Counted from the first letter of the stretch, positions 1 to 9,322 are shown. The stretch: 64,000 nt of DNA from an uncultured Saprospiraceae bacterium (GCA_937926205.1 CALEYL010000011.1:124001-188000); one strand, 5' to 3'. The notes: generated from the sequence alone by a model not told the origin. A program made the numbers and translations.

Positions 1-72
1 GCCAAAAAGGGTGGAGAAGATTCCCAGAATCATAAGGTGGTGAAGTTTGAGTGAAGACATTTGCATCATCAT
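1..72 (-). CDS. N-terminus of a secreted or membrane protein, cut by the window edge
   Basis: An open frame runs leftward from the ATG cluster at 64-72 to the window edge without a stop (24 codons). It begins with several Met codons and then a hydrophobic stretch (LHHLMILGIFSTLFG), which looks like a signal peptide or first membrane segment. Sequence upstream on the minus strand contains TACCTTCG and TACTTTCG, near matches to the Bacteroidota -7 box. Nothing can be said about function because the body of the gene lies outside the window. Confidence 0.5.
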   Translation of the reverse strand, partial: MMMQMSSLKLHHLMILGIFSTLFG

Positions 73-146
73 GGTATTCGTGGTACGAAAGTACGAAGGT
101 AGTTTTGCACCCTGGGAGAAAGTAGGGTGACAAAGTTAAAAACGAC

Positions 147-185
147 AAAGCCGGAGCACGAATTCTGATTTTCGTCTCCGGCTTT
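147..185 (-). terminator. Intrinsic terminator after the Nudix-like gene
   Basis: Perfect 10-bp arms AAAGCCGGAG (147-156) and CTCCGGCTTT (176-185), with ACGA/TCGT able to extend pairing inside. On the minus strand the hairpin is followed by TTTGTCGTTTTT. It sits 35 nt beyond the stop of the leftward gene ending at 220. Confidence 0.75.
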
Positions 186-219
186 ATGCTTTACCTTACA
201 ATCAAGTAGGTCTTATTGC

Positions 220-642
220 TTATATGTTCTTGATCGAATTGCGGTCGGTCAAAATTTCTTTGAGCTCTTTCAAAAACTTGTACTGGTGTGGCAACACCTT
301 TTTAAAGGCTTCTTTCAGCCCAAAAAATGTGCCTTTCTCCATCTGCAGCACTTTGTTTTTTAGATGAACTGCGTCTTCATAAAGCATGTGCTTGAGCGAT
401 GGAATTTCGTGCCAGTCGCCTTCCACAGCCCATGCTTTTTCAGTAGCGCCGTCGTCCTGCTGAACCGGATCGAGAGAAATAAGGCGATCCTGATCTACAA
501 GACTTTGCGACTTATAAGCGGCAATTTCGCCTTCGGGAATTTCCCAGTTTTCGGCTTCTTCCGAATCATTGACCAAAAAGACCTCAAGGCCCCGCTCGCG
601 GAAGCGATAGATGATCAAACTTGCTTTTTCACTAAAGCTCAT
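220..642 (-). CDS. Small Nudix-like protein without a Nudix box
   Basis: A 140-residue soluble protein. I chose the ATG at 640-642 because the sequence after it (MSFSEKASLIIYRFRERGLE) matches the usual start of Nudix-fold proteins, whereas the upstream in-frame ATG at 745-747 would add 35 unrelated residues. A WEIPEGE motif follows near residue 34, resembling the WxIPKGE strand of Nudix hydrolases. However, the catalytic Nudix box (GX5EX7REUXEEXGU) cannot be found, so hydrolase activity is doubtful. The C-terminal third is basic and helical. Divergence from the family is inferred from these motifs only; the protein could also be an unrelated small protein. Confidence 0.6.
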   Translation of the reverse strand: MSFSEKASLIIYRFRERGLEVFLVNDSEEAENWEIPEGEIAAYKSQSLVDQDRLISLDPVQQDDGATEKAWAVEGDWHEIPSLKHMLYEDAVHLKNKVLQMEKGTFFGLKEAFKKVLPHQYKFLKELKEILTDRNSIKNI

Positions 643-794
643 AAAAACAGATTGCTGGTTAACTTGCTCGACGAAATGAAGAATGCCTGCATTTTCATTC
701 GCCAAATGATAACGATGGAACAGCCCTTTATTAAAAAGGTTGCGCAAAGAAAACGTTTTTCACAGCATTGCCAAAACAAGGATCGGTTTAATTG

Positions 795-1526
795 TTATCT
801 ATATCGGGTACCGAAGATCAGGTTCCGGTGACCGCACTGCGCACTGGCAACTCCGCCTACGCCAAAATTCAACTCCAGCGAAATTCCCAGGCGGAATGGA
901 CGGGTTGGTTTGGAAGAAGGGTAGGAGGTATAAAATGCCGGGTAATTGCCTTCTTTTCCTTTTGCAGAGACAAAGTCAGCAAGGGCATAATCGGCTCGCA
1001 GGCCAATTTTTAGCGTCAGCGACTCATTGGCAGCAAGAAAACCGCCAATGCCAAAAATTCCGGCTAAATAAGAATCTTCATACTCGCCATCCAGCGAAAC
1101 CGGCTCAATACCAATGCTTTGCCGAACCTGGCGAATGTAAGCGATTTTAGGGCCAATTTCCACATAAGCGCCAAAGTCTGAATAATAGCGGTAGAGTAAA
1201 TTCAATTCCGTGGTTTTCCAGTTGATTTTATTGGTGATGGATCCCGTTGACGCGGAATCTCCCCGGAAGCTGAACTGCTGCTGGTTGTTGGCAAAAATAA
1301 CTTCTGCGTTGATTCCGTGGTAATCGCCAATATTGATACCTGCCACCAATCCGGAGGCTAAGGCATGGCCCAGACTGTAATCGTGTTGCGGATCGCTGGC
1401 AATGTTGTCATTGAACATGCCATTGAAGTGAAAACCAGCACGGGCGCCCAGTTCAAGCCAGAGTTGAGCGCTGGAAGGAAGTGCCTGCGTCAATAACGCC
1501 AGGCTAAGGAGTAAGATCTTCTGCAT
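795..1526 (-). CDS. Outer-membrane beta-barrel protein (PorT/OmpA-barrel-like)
   Basis: 243 residues from the ATG at 1524-1526, which places a clean signal peptide (MQKILLLSLALLTQALPSSA) at the N-terminus; the longer frame to 1592 adds a polar leader and is less likely. The mature part consists of alternating polar and hydrophobic strands with glycine and aromatic residues (LELGARAGFHF, YRYYSDFGAYVEIGPK, GIFGIGGFLA) and ends in a strand LELNFG, typical of the small 8-stranded porin-family barrels common in Bacteroidota. Substrate or partner is unknown. It is transcribed away from the large secreted gene at 1799. Confidence 0.75.
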   Translation of the reverse strand: MQKILLLSLALLTQALPSSAQLWLELGARAGFHFNGMFNDNIASDPQHDYSLGHALASGLVAGINIGDYHGINAEVIFANNQQQFSFRGDSASTGSITNKINWKTTELNLLYRYYSDFGAYVEIGPKIAYIRQVRQSIGIEPVSLDGEYEDSYLAGIFGIGGFLAANESLTLKIGLRADYALADFVSAKGKEGNYPAFYTSYPSSKPTRPFRLGISLELNFGVGGVASAQCGHRNLIFGTRYR

Positions 1527-1798
1527 AGTAGTTAGTTTGAGTTTACTTGTCAAGAGCTTTTTATCGGGCCATCTGCTGCCTATAGCATTCATCAGGCCAA
1601 AGGATCTTCAGCATTTGGGATTCGTTATCACCATGGTTTTCAGCGAAAAGTAAGTTTGTGCCCTGCAAATAAAAACAACTCCCCTCATTCCTGCAAACTC
1701 CGGGAAGGCTTAATAATAACTTAACAGACGATTAATAGCGAGTTTATACTGTCGCCGTAATCTTGCAGTGGTTTTTATAAACTAATAAATCGCTCTTT

Positions 1799-4700
1799 AT
1801 GAAACGTACGCTCTACGCTCTGTTTATTCCCTTCTTAATGCTGACCCTCCAGGCAGTCGCTCAGCCGATCATACCGATCTCTGATGCTGACATCGCCCCG
1901 GGGCAGACGGTTAACTGGACAAAAGACAATATTTATTTATTGAACGGACTTGTTTTTGTGGAAGAAGGCGCCACCCTGAACATCGAAGCAGGTACTGTTG
2001 TAAAATTTACAGCACTCGCTGAAGTAGGCAATCCTTCTGCGCTCGTGATCGCCCGCGGCGCAAAAATTTACGCCGAAGGCACAGCTGAAGAACCCATCAT
2101 TTTTACTGCTGAAGCAGATGATGTCAACGATCCGACTGACCTTGGACCAACCGACAACGCACTTTGGGGCGGTATCGTCATTTTAGGCAACGGCATTACG
2201 CAAAGAAACGGTAATCCGGAAGCGGGCGTGGAAGGCATTCCTTCCAGTGAAACCCGCGGTCTTTATGGCGGCAACGACAACACCGATGACTCAGGCGTGT
2301 TGAAATATGTTTCCATCCGCCATGGTGGTCGCCAGATTGTTTCGGGTAATGAGCTGAATGGCCTGAGCCTGGGTGCAGTCGGCAGCGGCACCACACTGGA
2401 CTACATCGAAATCTACGCCAACTCTGACGACGGCATCGAATTTTTCGGCGGCGCGCCAAATCTGAAACACGCTGTTGTGGCTTTCGCCGAAGACGACAGC
2501 TACGACTGGGACGAAGTTTATGCTGGTCAGGGCCAGTTCTGGTTCTCCATCCAGCGCGAAGACATCGCTGACAACGGCGGCGAATTCGACGGCACCACGC
2601 CCGACGACCTGACGCCTTATTCCAACCCGACAGTTTACAACTGGACGCATATCGGCTCTGGCCCTGGCGCTTCTGCCTCTAACCCATTGGGTATGTTGTA
2701 TCGTGCAGGAACTGCGGGCACCGTTGCAAACTCGATTGTAGTTGCCCAAAAAGGAAAAGCCATTGAAATTCAGGATAAAAACACCGGCACCAACGACGCG
2801 CATCAAAAAATGCTGAGCGGCGAATTGCGCATTCTGAACAACCTGTTCTGGGAAGCGGGGTCCAATACAGCTTTGGACGGTTCTGCCAACGGCATCATCC
2901 GCGTCACTTCCGGTCAACCCACGCAGGACGACCCAACGGGCGCTACCATTGCCGCAAATCTTGCAAGCAACAACAACCTGATTGACGATCCGGGCATACA
3001 GCGGATCAGCCGCGAGCAGGATCAGGAACTCGACCCACGCCCAAGTGGCAATGGCGCAGCAGTAAATACAACATTGGCTGCTTATCCTGCTGGTAATGAC
3101 TTTTTTACTCCTGTGAGTTACAAAGGTGCTTTTAGTCCATTTGCTTCCGATCTCTGGATCAAAGGCTGGACGGCACTTGACCGGAATGAGCACCTCAAAG
3201 ACCTGACCCAGGGCGGACAGGTTATATTTGTTACAGACGCAGACATTCAGGGTTGTGACAACATCACCTGGACCAACGATAATACTTATGTATTAGATGG
3301 TGTAGTCTATGTTGAAGACTGTGCCGTACTTACCATCGAAGCCGGTACGGTCGTGAAATTTACGCCTCGCTCAGATGTAGGCAACCCTTCTGCACTGGTG
3401 ATTGCCCGCGGCGCCAAAATTTATGCAGAAGGTACCGCCACACAACCGATCATCTTTACGGCCGAAGCAGATGATGTCAATGATCCTTTTGACCTTGGAC
3501 CAACCGATAACGCACTTTGGGGTGGTATCGTCATTTTGGGCAACGGCATTACGCAAAGAAACGGTAATCCGGAAGTGGGCGTGGAAGGCATTCCTTCCAG
3601 TGAAACCCGTGGTCTTTATGGCGGCAACGACAACACCGATGACTCAGGCGTGTTGAAATACGTTTCCATCCGCCACGGCGGTCGCCAAATTGTTTCGGGC
3701 AACGAGCTGAATGGCTTGAGCCTTGGCGCAGTTGGCAGCGGCACCACACTGGAATACATCGAAATTTATGCAAACTCTGACGACGGCATCGAATTTTTCG
3801 GTGGCGCACCAAACCTGAAACACGCTGTTGTGGCTTTCGCCGAAGACGACAGCTACGACTGGGATGAAGTTTACACAGGCAAAGGCCAATTCTGGTTCTC
3901 CATCCAACGTGAAGACATCGCTGACAACGGCGGCGAATTTGACGGCACCACGCCCGACGACCTGACGCCTTATTCCAACCCGACGGTTTACAACTGGACG
4001 CATATCGGCTCCGGTCCTGGCGCAACCGCTTCCAATCCATTGGGCTGGTTGTTCCGCGCAGGTACTGCCGGAACGGTGGCAAACTCCATTGTTGCCGCTC
4101 AAAAGAACAAAGCACTTGAAGTGCAGGATAAAAACACCGGAACCAACGACGCGCATCAAAAATTGGTGAACGGGGAGTTGAAAATTCTGAACAACCTGTT
4201 TTGGGAAAACGGCTCAAATACGATGATCGATGGTACCAGCAGCGGCATCATCCGCATCACTTCGGGCCAGCCAACGCAAGACGATCCGGATGCATCGGAT
4301 CTCATCAGCCACATGAATACCAACAACAACGCCATTTCCGATCCGCAAATCATTCGCATCAGCCGCGAACAGGATGAAATGCTCGATCCGCGCGTGTTGT
4401 CAACCGGAGCTGCCTACAATACGCCAATGGCAGCTTACCCTGCTGATCCTTTTTTCACGCAGGTGAACTACAAAGGCGCGTTCAGCGCTGATGCCGGAAT
4501 CTGGCTTCAGGATTGGACGGCACTGTGGAACAACCGCCACATCGGTCTTGTCAACAGTGCTGAAGAAGTGGATCTGACCCTGAACGAAGTATTCAACGTG
4601 TTCCCGAACCCGGCTTCCGGTGCTTTTACTGTGATGTCCAAGTTTAACGAACCGGTAAATATTGAAATTTTCAACCTCGCAGGCCAGCGCCTGCGGACTT

Positions 4701-4822
4701 TAAATACCCAGGCAGACGAATTGACCCGGGTAGAAATTGCAGCTTTGCCGGCTGGCATGTACGTGATCAAGTTCACGACTCAAAGCGGCAAATTCGCAAC
4801 GAAAAAACTGATTGTAGAATGA
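1799..4822 (+). CDS. Secreted T9SS cargo protein with two near-identical 451-residue halves
   Basis: 1007 residues. Residues 1-21 are a signal peptide ending near AVA/Q. Residues about 25-470 and 476-925 are two copies of one domain, each opening with an ITWT(N/K)DN-x-Y-(V/L)L(D/N)G segment followed by EAGTVVKFT and IIFTAEADD; these strand-rich, Gly/Asn/Asp-rich repeats suggest a right-handed beta-helix surface domain. The final 80 residues (from FNVFPNPASG to KKLIVE) form a type A T9SS sorting domain, so export to the cell surface or medium by the type IX system is expected. A terminator lies between it and the TonB-dependent receptor at 4977, yet the two share orientation and may be functionally paired. 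The biological ligand is not known. Domain identity is inferred from pattern, not from a database match. Confidence 0.85.
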   Translation: MKRTLYALFIPFLMLTLQAVAQPIIPISDADIAPGQTVNWTKDNIYLLNGLVFVEEGATLNIEAGTVVKFTALAEVGNPSALVIARGAKIYAEGTAEEPIIFTAEADDVNDPTDLGPTDNALWGGIVILGNGITQRNGNPEAGVEGIPSSETRGLYGGNDNTDDSGVLKYVSIRHGGRQIVSGNELNGLSLGAVGSGTTLDYIEIYANSDDGIEFFGGAPNLKHAVVAFAEDDSYDWDEVYAGQGQFWFSIQREDIADNGGEFDGTTPDDLTPYSNPTVYNWTHIGSGPGASASNPLGMLYRAGTAGTVANSIVVAQKGKAIEIQDKNTGTNDAHQKMLSGELRILNNLFWEAGSNTALDGSANGIIRVTSGQPTQDDPTGATIAANLASNNNLIDDPGIQRISREQDQELDPRPSGNGAAVNTTLAAYPAGNDFFTPVSYKGAFSPFASDLWIKGWTALDRNEHLKDLTQGGQVIFVTDADIQGCDNITWTNDNTYVLDGVVYVEDCAVLTIEAGTVVKFTPRSDVGNPSALVIARGAKIYAEGTATQPIIFTAEADDVNDPFDLGPTDNALWGGIVILGNGITQRNGNPEVGVEGIPSSETRGLYGGNDNTDDSGVLKYVSIRHGGRQIVSGNELNGLSLGAVGSGTTLEYIEIYANSDDGIEFFGGAPNLKHAVVAFAEDDSYDWDEVYTGKGQFWFSIQREDIADNGGEFDGTTPDDLTPYSNPTVYNWTHIGSGPGATASNPLGWLFRAGTAGTVANSIVAAQKNKALEVQDKNTGTNDAHQKLVNGELKILNNLFWENGSNTMIDGTSSGIIRITSGQPTQDDPDASDLISHMNTNNNAISDPQIIRISREQDEMLDPRVLSTGAAYNTPMAAYPADPFFTQVNYKGAFSADAGIWLQDWTALWNNRHIGLVNSAEEVDLTLNEVFNVFPNPASGAFTVMSKFNEPVNIEIFNLAGQRLRTLNTQADELTRVEIAALPAGMYVIKFTTQSGKFATKKLIVE
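1871..4549 (+). repeat. Two in-frame direct repeats of about 1.33 kb inside the secreted-protein gene
   Basis: Copy 1 spans about 1871-3200 and copy 2 about 3224-4549, offset by 1353 nt (451 codons). The central parts (for example 2140-2660 against 3493-4013) are nearly identical at DNA level with scattered, mostly synonymous differences. The copies diverge most at their beginnings and ends. Confidence 0.9.
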
Positions 4823-4827
4823 GTTTA

Positions 4828-4898
4828 TTAGATGTTAGATTTCAGACATTAGATTTCAGGTCTGACGTCTAAAATCTAAAATCTAATATCTAACATCT
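4828..4898. repeat. Imperfect palindrome built of TTAGATTT-type units
   Basis: The left arm (4828-4859) is made of AGATGTTAGATTT and similar units; the right arm (4866-4898) carries the reverse complement (ATCTAAAATC, ATCTAACATCT). It sits directly after a stop codon, in front of the terminator at 4910. Related arrays occur at 12943-12980 and 27509-27664. Confidence 0.75.
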
Positions 4899-4909
4899 CA
4901 AATAAAGGG

Positions 4910-4948
4910 CTAAAGCAGCTGGCATGAAAACCACTGCTTTAGCTTTTT
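4910..4948 (+). terminator. Intrinsic terminator between the secreted-protein gene and the TonB receptor
   Basis: Arms GCTAAAGCAG (4910-4919) and CTGCTTTAGC (4934-4943) pair perfectly and are followed by TTTTT. Confidence 0.85.
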
Positions 4949-4976
4949 GCATAGCATATCAATCACAAACTTTTTT

Positions 4977-7898
4977 ATGAGTAAACTTACCTGTTTTCTG
5001 ATTGCGACTTTAATGATCGCCTTGTGTACGCTCCCCGCGATGGCACAAAAAGGCGTTATTGCTGGCAAAGTAATTGACAAAGTCAGCGGCGAAACACTGA
5101 TCGGAGCGGCCGTCTATATTGAGGGCCTCGGCGACAACACCATTGGTACCATTACTGATTTTGACGGCAATTATTCTTTCGATGTGGAAGCAGGCACGTA
5201 TGACCTGTCAATCAGCTACGTTTCCTACACCAAGCAGTTGATCAAAGGGGTAGCTGTAAAACAAGGCGCTGTTACCACTGTTGATGCTGCGCTGGAAAGC
5301 GAAGCCCTGGGCCTTGCGGAAGTCGTGGTGCAGGCTTCGGCTTTGAAAAACACGGATGCCTCTCTGATTGCTTTGCAAAAGAAGGCTTTTTCCATTCAGG
5401 ATGGCATTTCTTCGCAGCAGATCGGCCGAACGGGAAGCTCCAATGCTGCCGACGCCATGAAGCAGATGACCGGCGCTGTGGTTGAAGACGGCAAATTCAT
5501 CGTCATGCGTGGTTTGGGTGACCGCTATTCCTTGTCTCAACTCAACGGGATCAGCATGCCCAGCACGGATCCGTACCGCAACAGTTCGAGCCTTGACCTG
5601 ATTCCTTCTCAAATGATTGAGAATATCGTCACCACCAAAACATTTACCCCCGACCAGCCCGCTAATTTTTCGGGTGGTTTGGTCAATGTGACGACGAAGT
5701 CACTGCCGGACAAATTTACTATGCATTTTGAGTTGAGCAGCTCTTACAACACGCAGGCTTCGCTGAATGATCGCTTTCTGAGCCAGCGGCAGGGAAAAAC
5801 CGACTGGCTGGGTTTAGACGACGGCAGCCGCGACCAACCGGCCTTGTTGCTTGATGAAAGCGTGCGCAACCTATTATCGTCCAGCACCTATCTGACGGCG
5901 AGAAAAGCAGATTCTACCTATGTGCGCAATGTCTTCCACGAGTCTTCACAGCAGCTCAGCCACGAGTTTTTGCCAACTACAAAAAGTTCTCCGCTGAATC
6001 AGGGCTTCAATTTTTCAATTGGCGATCGCTACAAACTTTTTGGGAAAGACCTTGGCTTTACACTGGGCATTAACTATTCGCGCAGTTTCCAGCATTACGA
6101 AAACGGCACCGTGGCGACCTTTATCAATACCAATTCTACTCAGTTGTTTGATTATCAGGCTTTAACGGAAACCCGTAGCGTGGAAAATCCGCACCTTGGC
6201 GCGCTGTTTAACCTCAGCTACAAGTTGTCGGCCAATGACGCCATCAACGCCAGTGTGATTTTTAACAACGATGCAGATATTGTATCGCTTGCGCAAAGTG
6301 GCCGCTACCTCGGGCAGGTTTCGGACGCGACGGCTACGTTCAACACCAATTCGCTTGGCTTTACACAGCGTCAGTTTACCACATACCAGCTGAGTGGCAG
6401 ACATGTATTTACCAAATTAAATAACATCGAAGTTGAATGGCTGGGCGCGGCGAGCAAATCTTTCCAGAAAGAACCGGATTTGCGTTACTTTGCTTACACC
6501 GTTTCACCTGATGAAGAAGGCGAACCACAGTATTACATCAACAATTCCGAGATCGCTTTTCCGTATCATTTCTTCCGCGATTTGCAGGACGATCAGGTGC
6601 AGGCTAAAATTGACATCACGATTCCTTTCCTGACAAGGGGAAATGCAGGCAGTTCCAACCGCATCAAACTGGGTGGATTGTACAGCAGTACCCAGCGGAA
6701 TTTTGAAGAATACCGTTACCAAATGAACAATACCGGGGTGCCTTCAACCCGGAATTTTTCAGCTTTCAAAGGCGATTTCAACGCTTTCTTCAACGACGAT
6801 AATTTTGGCATCATTGATACCGTGTTCAAAACGGATGGCAGCGTCCAGCGCTACACTACCGGCTGGCATTACATCAATCAGATCAACAACCGCAACTTTT
6901 ACACCGGCGAACAAAATATTCTGGCCGCTTACCTGATGGCTGTTTACAATTTAACGCCAAGGCTGAAATTTGTAGGTGGCGTGCGCATGGAAACCACCGA
7001 TCTTAGCGTGGTTAGCCGCGACGTGAATGTACCGGAAGGAAAAATTGACCAGATGGACTTCCCTTATTCAGCCAGCCTGGTCTATGCTTTATCAGAGAAA
7101 GCCAACCTGCGCCTTGCGGCTACGCAAACCCTGGCACGTCCTAATTTGCGCGAATTGGCGCCATTCGAACAGTTTGACACTAAAAACGGCTTTTTCAGCC
7201 TGGGTAATCCGGAATTGCAGCGTACCCTGATCCAGAACTACGATCTTCGCTATGAGTTGTACCCAAGGTCGGGTGAATTGCTGGCCATCAGCGCTTTTTA
7301 CAAGCAGTTTGACAACGCCATCGTGCGCGCATTTGTACCGCAGGCTACGCTTCCTGAATTGAAATTCATCAACGTAAAAGACGCCGAAGTATATGGCTTG
7401 GAGGTTGAATTCCGCAAACAACTGAATGTCATCAGCCCGGCACTGGAGCATTTCTACTTCAGTACCAATTTTGCCATCATTCACTCGAGCTACCCTATTC
7501 CGCAGGACGAAATTGAAAACTCCCGCAACGTAGATTCAACTTACACGACGACGACACGGCCTTTCCAGGGGCAGGCGCCATTCATCGCAAATGCCATTTT
7601 GACTTACCTGGATAATGAAAAGGGCTGGGAAAGTTCCGTGGCTTTCAACGTTTCCGGCCGCAAGCTTTACAACATTGCCCTCCGTGCGACGCCCGACGTA
7701 TATGAAGAACCGGCGCCACAACTCGACTTTAAACTGTCGAAGCGTTTTGGCAGCAACTACAGCGTTTCCTTCACGGCAAGGAACTTATTGAACCCAATGT
7801 TCAAGCGGACACAGGAATACAGAGGCGTTACTTACATCGCTGATTCGTATCAGATTGGTACGCAACTGGGATTGAGTGTGGCGTATTTTATTCGCTAG
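4977..7898 (+). CDS. TonB-dependent outer-membrane receptor with carboxypeptidase-regulatory-like N-domain
   Basis: 973 residues from the ATG at 4977, chosen because a signal peptide (LTCFLIATLMIALCTLPAMA) starts just after it; an in-frame ATG at 4947 lies inside the upstream terminator. After the signal comes a carboxypeptidase D regulatory-like domain of about 85 residues (GVIAGKVIDKVSGETLIGAA, DFDGNYSF), then a plug domain (SNAADAMKQMTGAVVEDG, MRGLGDRYS, QMIENIVTTKTFTPD, SGGLVNVTTKS) and a long beta-barrel with the usual late motif ATQTLARPNLRELAPFE. This architecture is a SusC-like or general TonB receptor that imports a ligand across the outer membrane using ExbBD/TonB energy. No SusD homologue follows. 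Its closest partner by position is the duplicated secreted protein just upstream. The ligand cannot be deduced. Confidence 0.95.
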   Translation: MSKLTCFLIATLMIALCTLPAMAQKGVIAGKVIDKVSGETLIGAAVYIEGLGDNTIGTITDFDGNYSFDVEAGTYDLSISYVSYTKQLIKGVAVKQGAVTTVDAALESEALGLAEVVVQASALKNTDASLIALQKKAFSIQDGISSQQIGRTGSSNAADAMKQMTGAVVEDGKFIVMRGLGDRYSLSQLNGISMPSTDPYRNSSSLDLIPSQMIENIVTTKTFTPDQPANFSGGLVNVTTKSLPDKFTMHFELSSSYNTQASLNDRFLSQRQGKTDWLGLDDGSRDQPALLLDESVRNLLSSSTYLTARKADSTYVRNVFHESSQQLSHEFLPTTKSSPLNQGFNFSIGDRYKLFGKDLGFTLGINYSRSFQHYENGTVATFINTNSTQLFDYQALTETRSVENPHLGALFNLSYKLSANDAINASVIFNNDADIVSLAQSGRYLGQVSDATATFNTNSLGFTQRQFTTYQLSGRHVFTKLNNIEVEWLGAASKSFQKEPDLRYFAYTVSPDEEGEPQYYINNSEIAFPYHFFRDLQDDQVQAKIDITIPFLTRGNAGSSNRIKLGGLYSSTQRNFEEYRYQMNNTGVPSTRNFSAFKGDFNAFFNDDNFGIIDTVFKTDGSVQRYTTGWHYINQINNRNFYTGEQNILAAYLMAVYNLTPRLKFVGGVRMETTDLSVVSRDVNVPEGKIDQMDFPYSASLVYALSEKANLRLAATQTLARPNLRELAPFEQFDTKNGFFSLGNPELQRTLIQNYDLRYELYPRSGELLAISAFYKQFDNAIVRAFVPQATLPELKFINVKDAEVYGLEVEFRKQLNVISPALEHFYFSTNFAIIHSSYPIPQDEIENSRNVDSTYTTTTRPFQGQAPFIANAILTYLDNEKGWESSVAFNVSGRKLYNIALRATPDVYEEPAPQLDFKLSKRFGSNYSVSFTARNLLNPMFKRTQEYRGVTYIADSYQIGTQLGLSVAYFIR

Positions 7899-7941
7899 AA
7901 GGGCAAGACCATATTGGCATAGTTCATTTCAATAAATAGTT

Positions 7942-7978
7942 ACGGGCTGTACTTTATCCAGGTACAGCCCGTTTTTTA
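7942..7978 (+). terminator. Intrinsic terminator of the TonB-receptor gene
   Basis: 11-bp perfect arms ACGGGCTGTAC (7942-7952) and GTACAGCCCGT (7962-7972), followed by a T run. The convergent PorP/SprF-like gene ends 29 nt away, so the hairpin may also stop leftward transcription, although its T tract on that strand is weaker. Confidence 0.9.
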
Positions 7979-8006
7979 TTGTTTAACATTAGGTAAGCTC
8001 TATATT

Positions 8007-9065
8007 CTAAAACTGTGGGCACAAAACCAGGTCATCATCGTACTCACCCAGATAAGCGACTGATATCTCCAGTGCACCCTGGCCTTGTTTCAGCAAATTC
8101 AGGTCTGTAAGGTTGGCATCGTAGCTCACGCCAATTAGAAACCGGTTGAATTCGAGGCCAAACATCCCGACGATGGCATCCATGATAATTTTATCCTGCT
8201 CTGTTTTTACAGGCCTGATCCAGCTGCCAAGATGTAAGGCTGTTCCGCTGATGTCGTTAACCAGAAAACGGAAATTAGCGCCGGCATTCGCTGCCAGGTG
8301 GGGCCCTTGTGCATAAACCAATGCCCTTGGTGAAAACTGAACAGAAGTGCCTATCGGAATGATGCCGCTTACATAAGCCGTATATTTCCGGTGTAATTTG
8401 TTGTTGCCGCCAAGGTCAGGCTCTTCTTTATTGTAGTAAAAACTGAGTTGTGGCTGTGAAAGGTGATAAACGGCTGCGCCTATATAAATTCCGGCGCTGC
8501 GTTCGGGGGCATAAGCATAACCAACTCCGACATTGTAATCCGCAAACGAAAAGTTGTTTTCCGGAAACACCTCATTGGTTGGGTCAGTATAACTATCCAT
8601 GCCGTCAAACTGGTCATTAAAACTGAGCTGCCCATAATTGACGTTCCGCTGTAAAATACCGAGCTGAAAGCCGGCACTCAAAAAGTGATCGGCATTTTTG
8701 CTCAGCGACTTATGATAAGCACCCGACAGGTAAATTTGGTTGGTTGAAAAGTCTACCCCCGGAACTTTGTCGCTGTAAAATATAACCCCGGCTCCTACCG
8801 CATCCCGGGAAGGCGTGCGGTAGTTTTTGATGCGGAACCTGAAATCGGTGGCAGCGGAAAAAGTGGAATACGGATTATCCAGCACATTTCGCCATTGATC
8901 GCGGTAAATAAACGACAGGCGGTATTTGCCCGTATAAGCGCCGGTGAGCGCCGGATTCAGCGTCGTTGGCGATGCGTAAAACTGAGTAAAGTGCTGATCC
9001 TGAGCATAAAGGATCGAACCTGAACAGGCAATTGCTAAGCAAAGAGCGTACTTTTTTAAGTGCAT
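8007..9065 (-). CDS. PorP/SprF family outer-membrane protein linked to type IX secretion
   Basis: 352 residues with a signal peptide (ALCLAIACSGSILYAQ). The segment DQHFTQFYASPTTLNPALTG immediately after it is the hallmark start of the PorP/SprF family (pattern QFSQYYxxPxxxNPAxTG). The remainder has barrel strands with the family pattern FDAGAG-like repeats (GVGAGVIFYSDK-type, SAGFQLGILQRNVNYGQL, NVGVGYAYAPE). Members form barrels that help T9SS cargo or anchor gliding adhesins at the cell surface; many are encoded next to a giant adhesin, which is not the case here. A -7-like box lies at 9157-9164 on the minus strand. Confidence 0.92.
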   Translation of the reverse strand: MHLKKYALCLAIACSGSILYAQDQHFTQFYASPTTLNPALTGAYTGKYRLSFIYRDQWRNVLDNPYSTFSAATDFRFRIKNYRTPSRDAVGAGVIFYSDKVPGVDFSTNQIYLSGAYHKSLSKNADHFLSAGFQLGILQRNVNYGQLSFNDQFDGMDSYTDPTNEVFPENNFSFADYNVGVGYAYAPERSAGIYIGAAVYHLSQPQLSFYYNKEEPDLGGNNKLHRKYTAYVSGIIPIGTSVQFSPRALVYAQGPHLAANAGANFRFLVNDISGTALHLGSWIRPVKTEQDKIIMDAIVGMFGLEFNRFLIGVSYDANLTDLNLLKQGQGALEISVAYLGEYDDDLVLCPQF

Positions 9066-9156
9066 ATCTTATTCGAATTTGGACTGCAAGGCGCAAATTT
9101 TGCCGCGCCGGGCATCTGTTTCGTAACCTGAAACGGAAAAAAACGATTTACCGGTG

Positions 9157-9164
9157 CAAAAGTA
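9157..9164 (-). promoter_or_regulatory. Candidate -7 box for the PorP/SprF-like gene
   Basis: Reads TACTTTTG on the minus strand, a full match to TAnnTTTG, about 95 nt upstream of the start codon. The expected -33 position carries TCTG rather than TTTG (9183-9186). Confidence 0.5.
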
Positions 9165-9224
9165 GGTTTTCTTAAGACTTTTCAGATTGCCGGCCTTCGG
9201 AAAACGGACATTCGGGGTGTTTTA

Positions 9225-9322
9225 TTACCACATAGTTCTCAATAGGTATTTTCACATAGGACACATAGGTGGCTTTCTCTATATGCCCTATGTGAAAACC
9301 TCTTATGTGCTCTGTGTGGTAA
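9225..9322. repeat. Nested inverted repeat of CACATAG units
   Basis: Inner arms TTTTCACATAGG (9249-9260) and CCTATGTGAAAA (9287-9298) are perfect 12-bp complements. Outer arms TTACCACATAG (9225-9235) and CTGTGTGGTAA (9312-9322) pair with one mismatch. The whole looks like a 98-bp cruciform-forming extragenic repeat. Confidence 0.8.

Noticed and set aside
2291..3193. Long open frame of 300 codons on the minus strand inside the secreted-protein gene
   Set aside because: It lies fully within the plus-strand gene, and the matching frame recurs in the second repeat copy; it is an antisense shadow of the repetitive, biased sequence.
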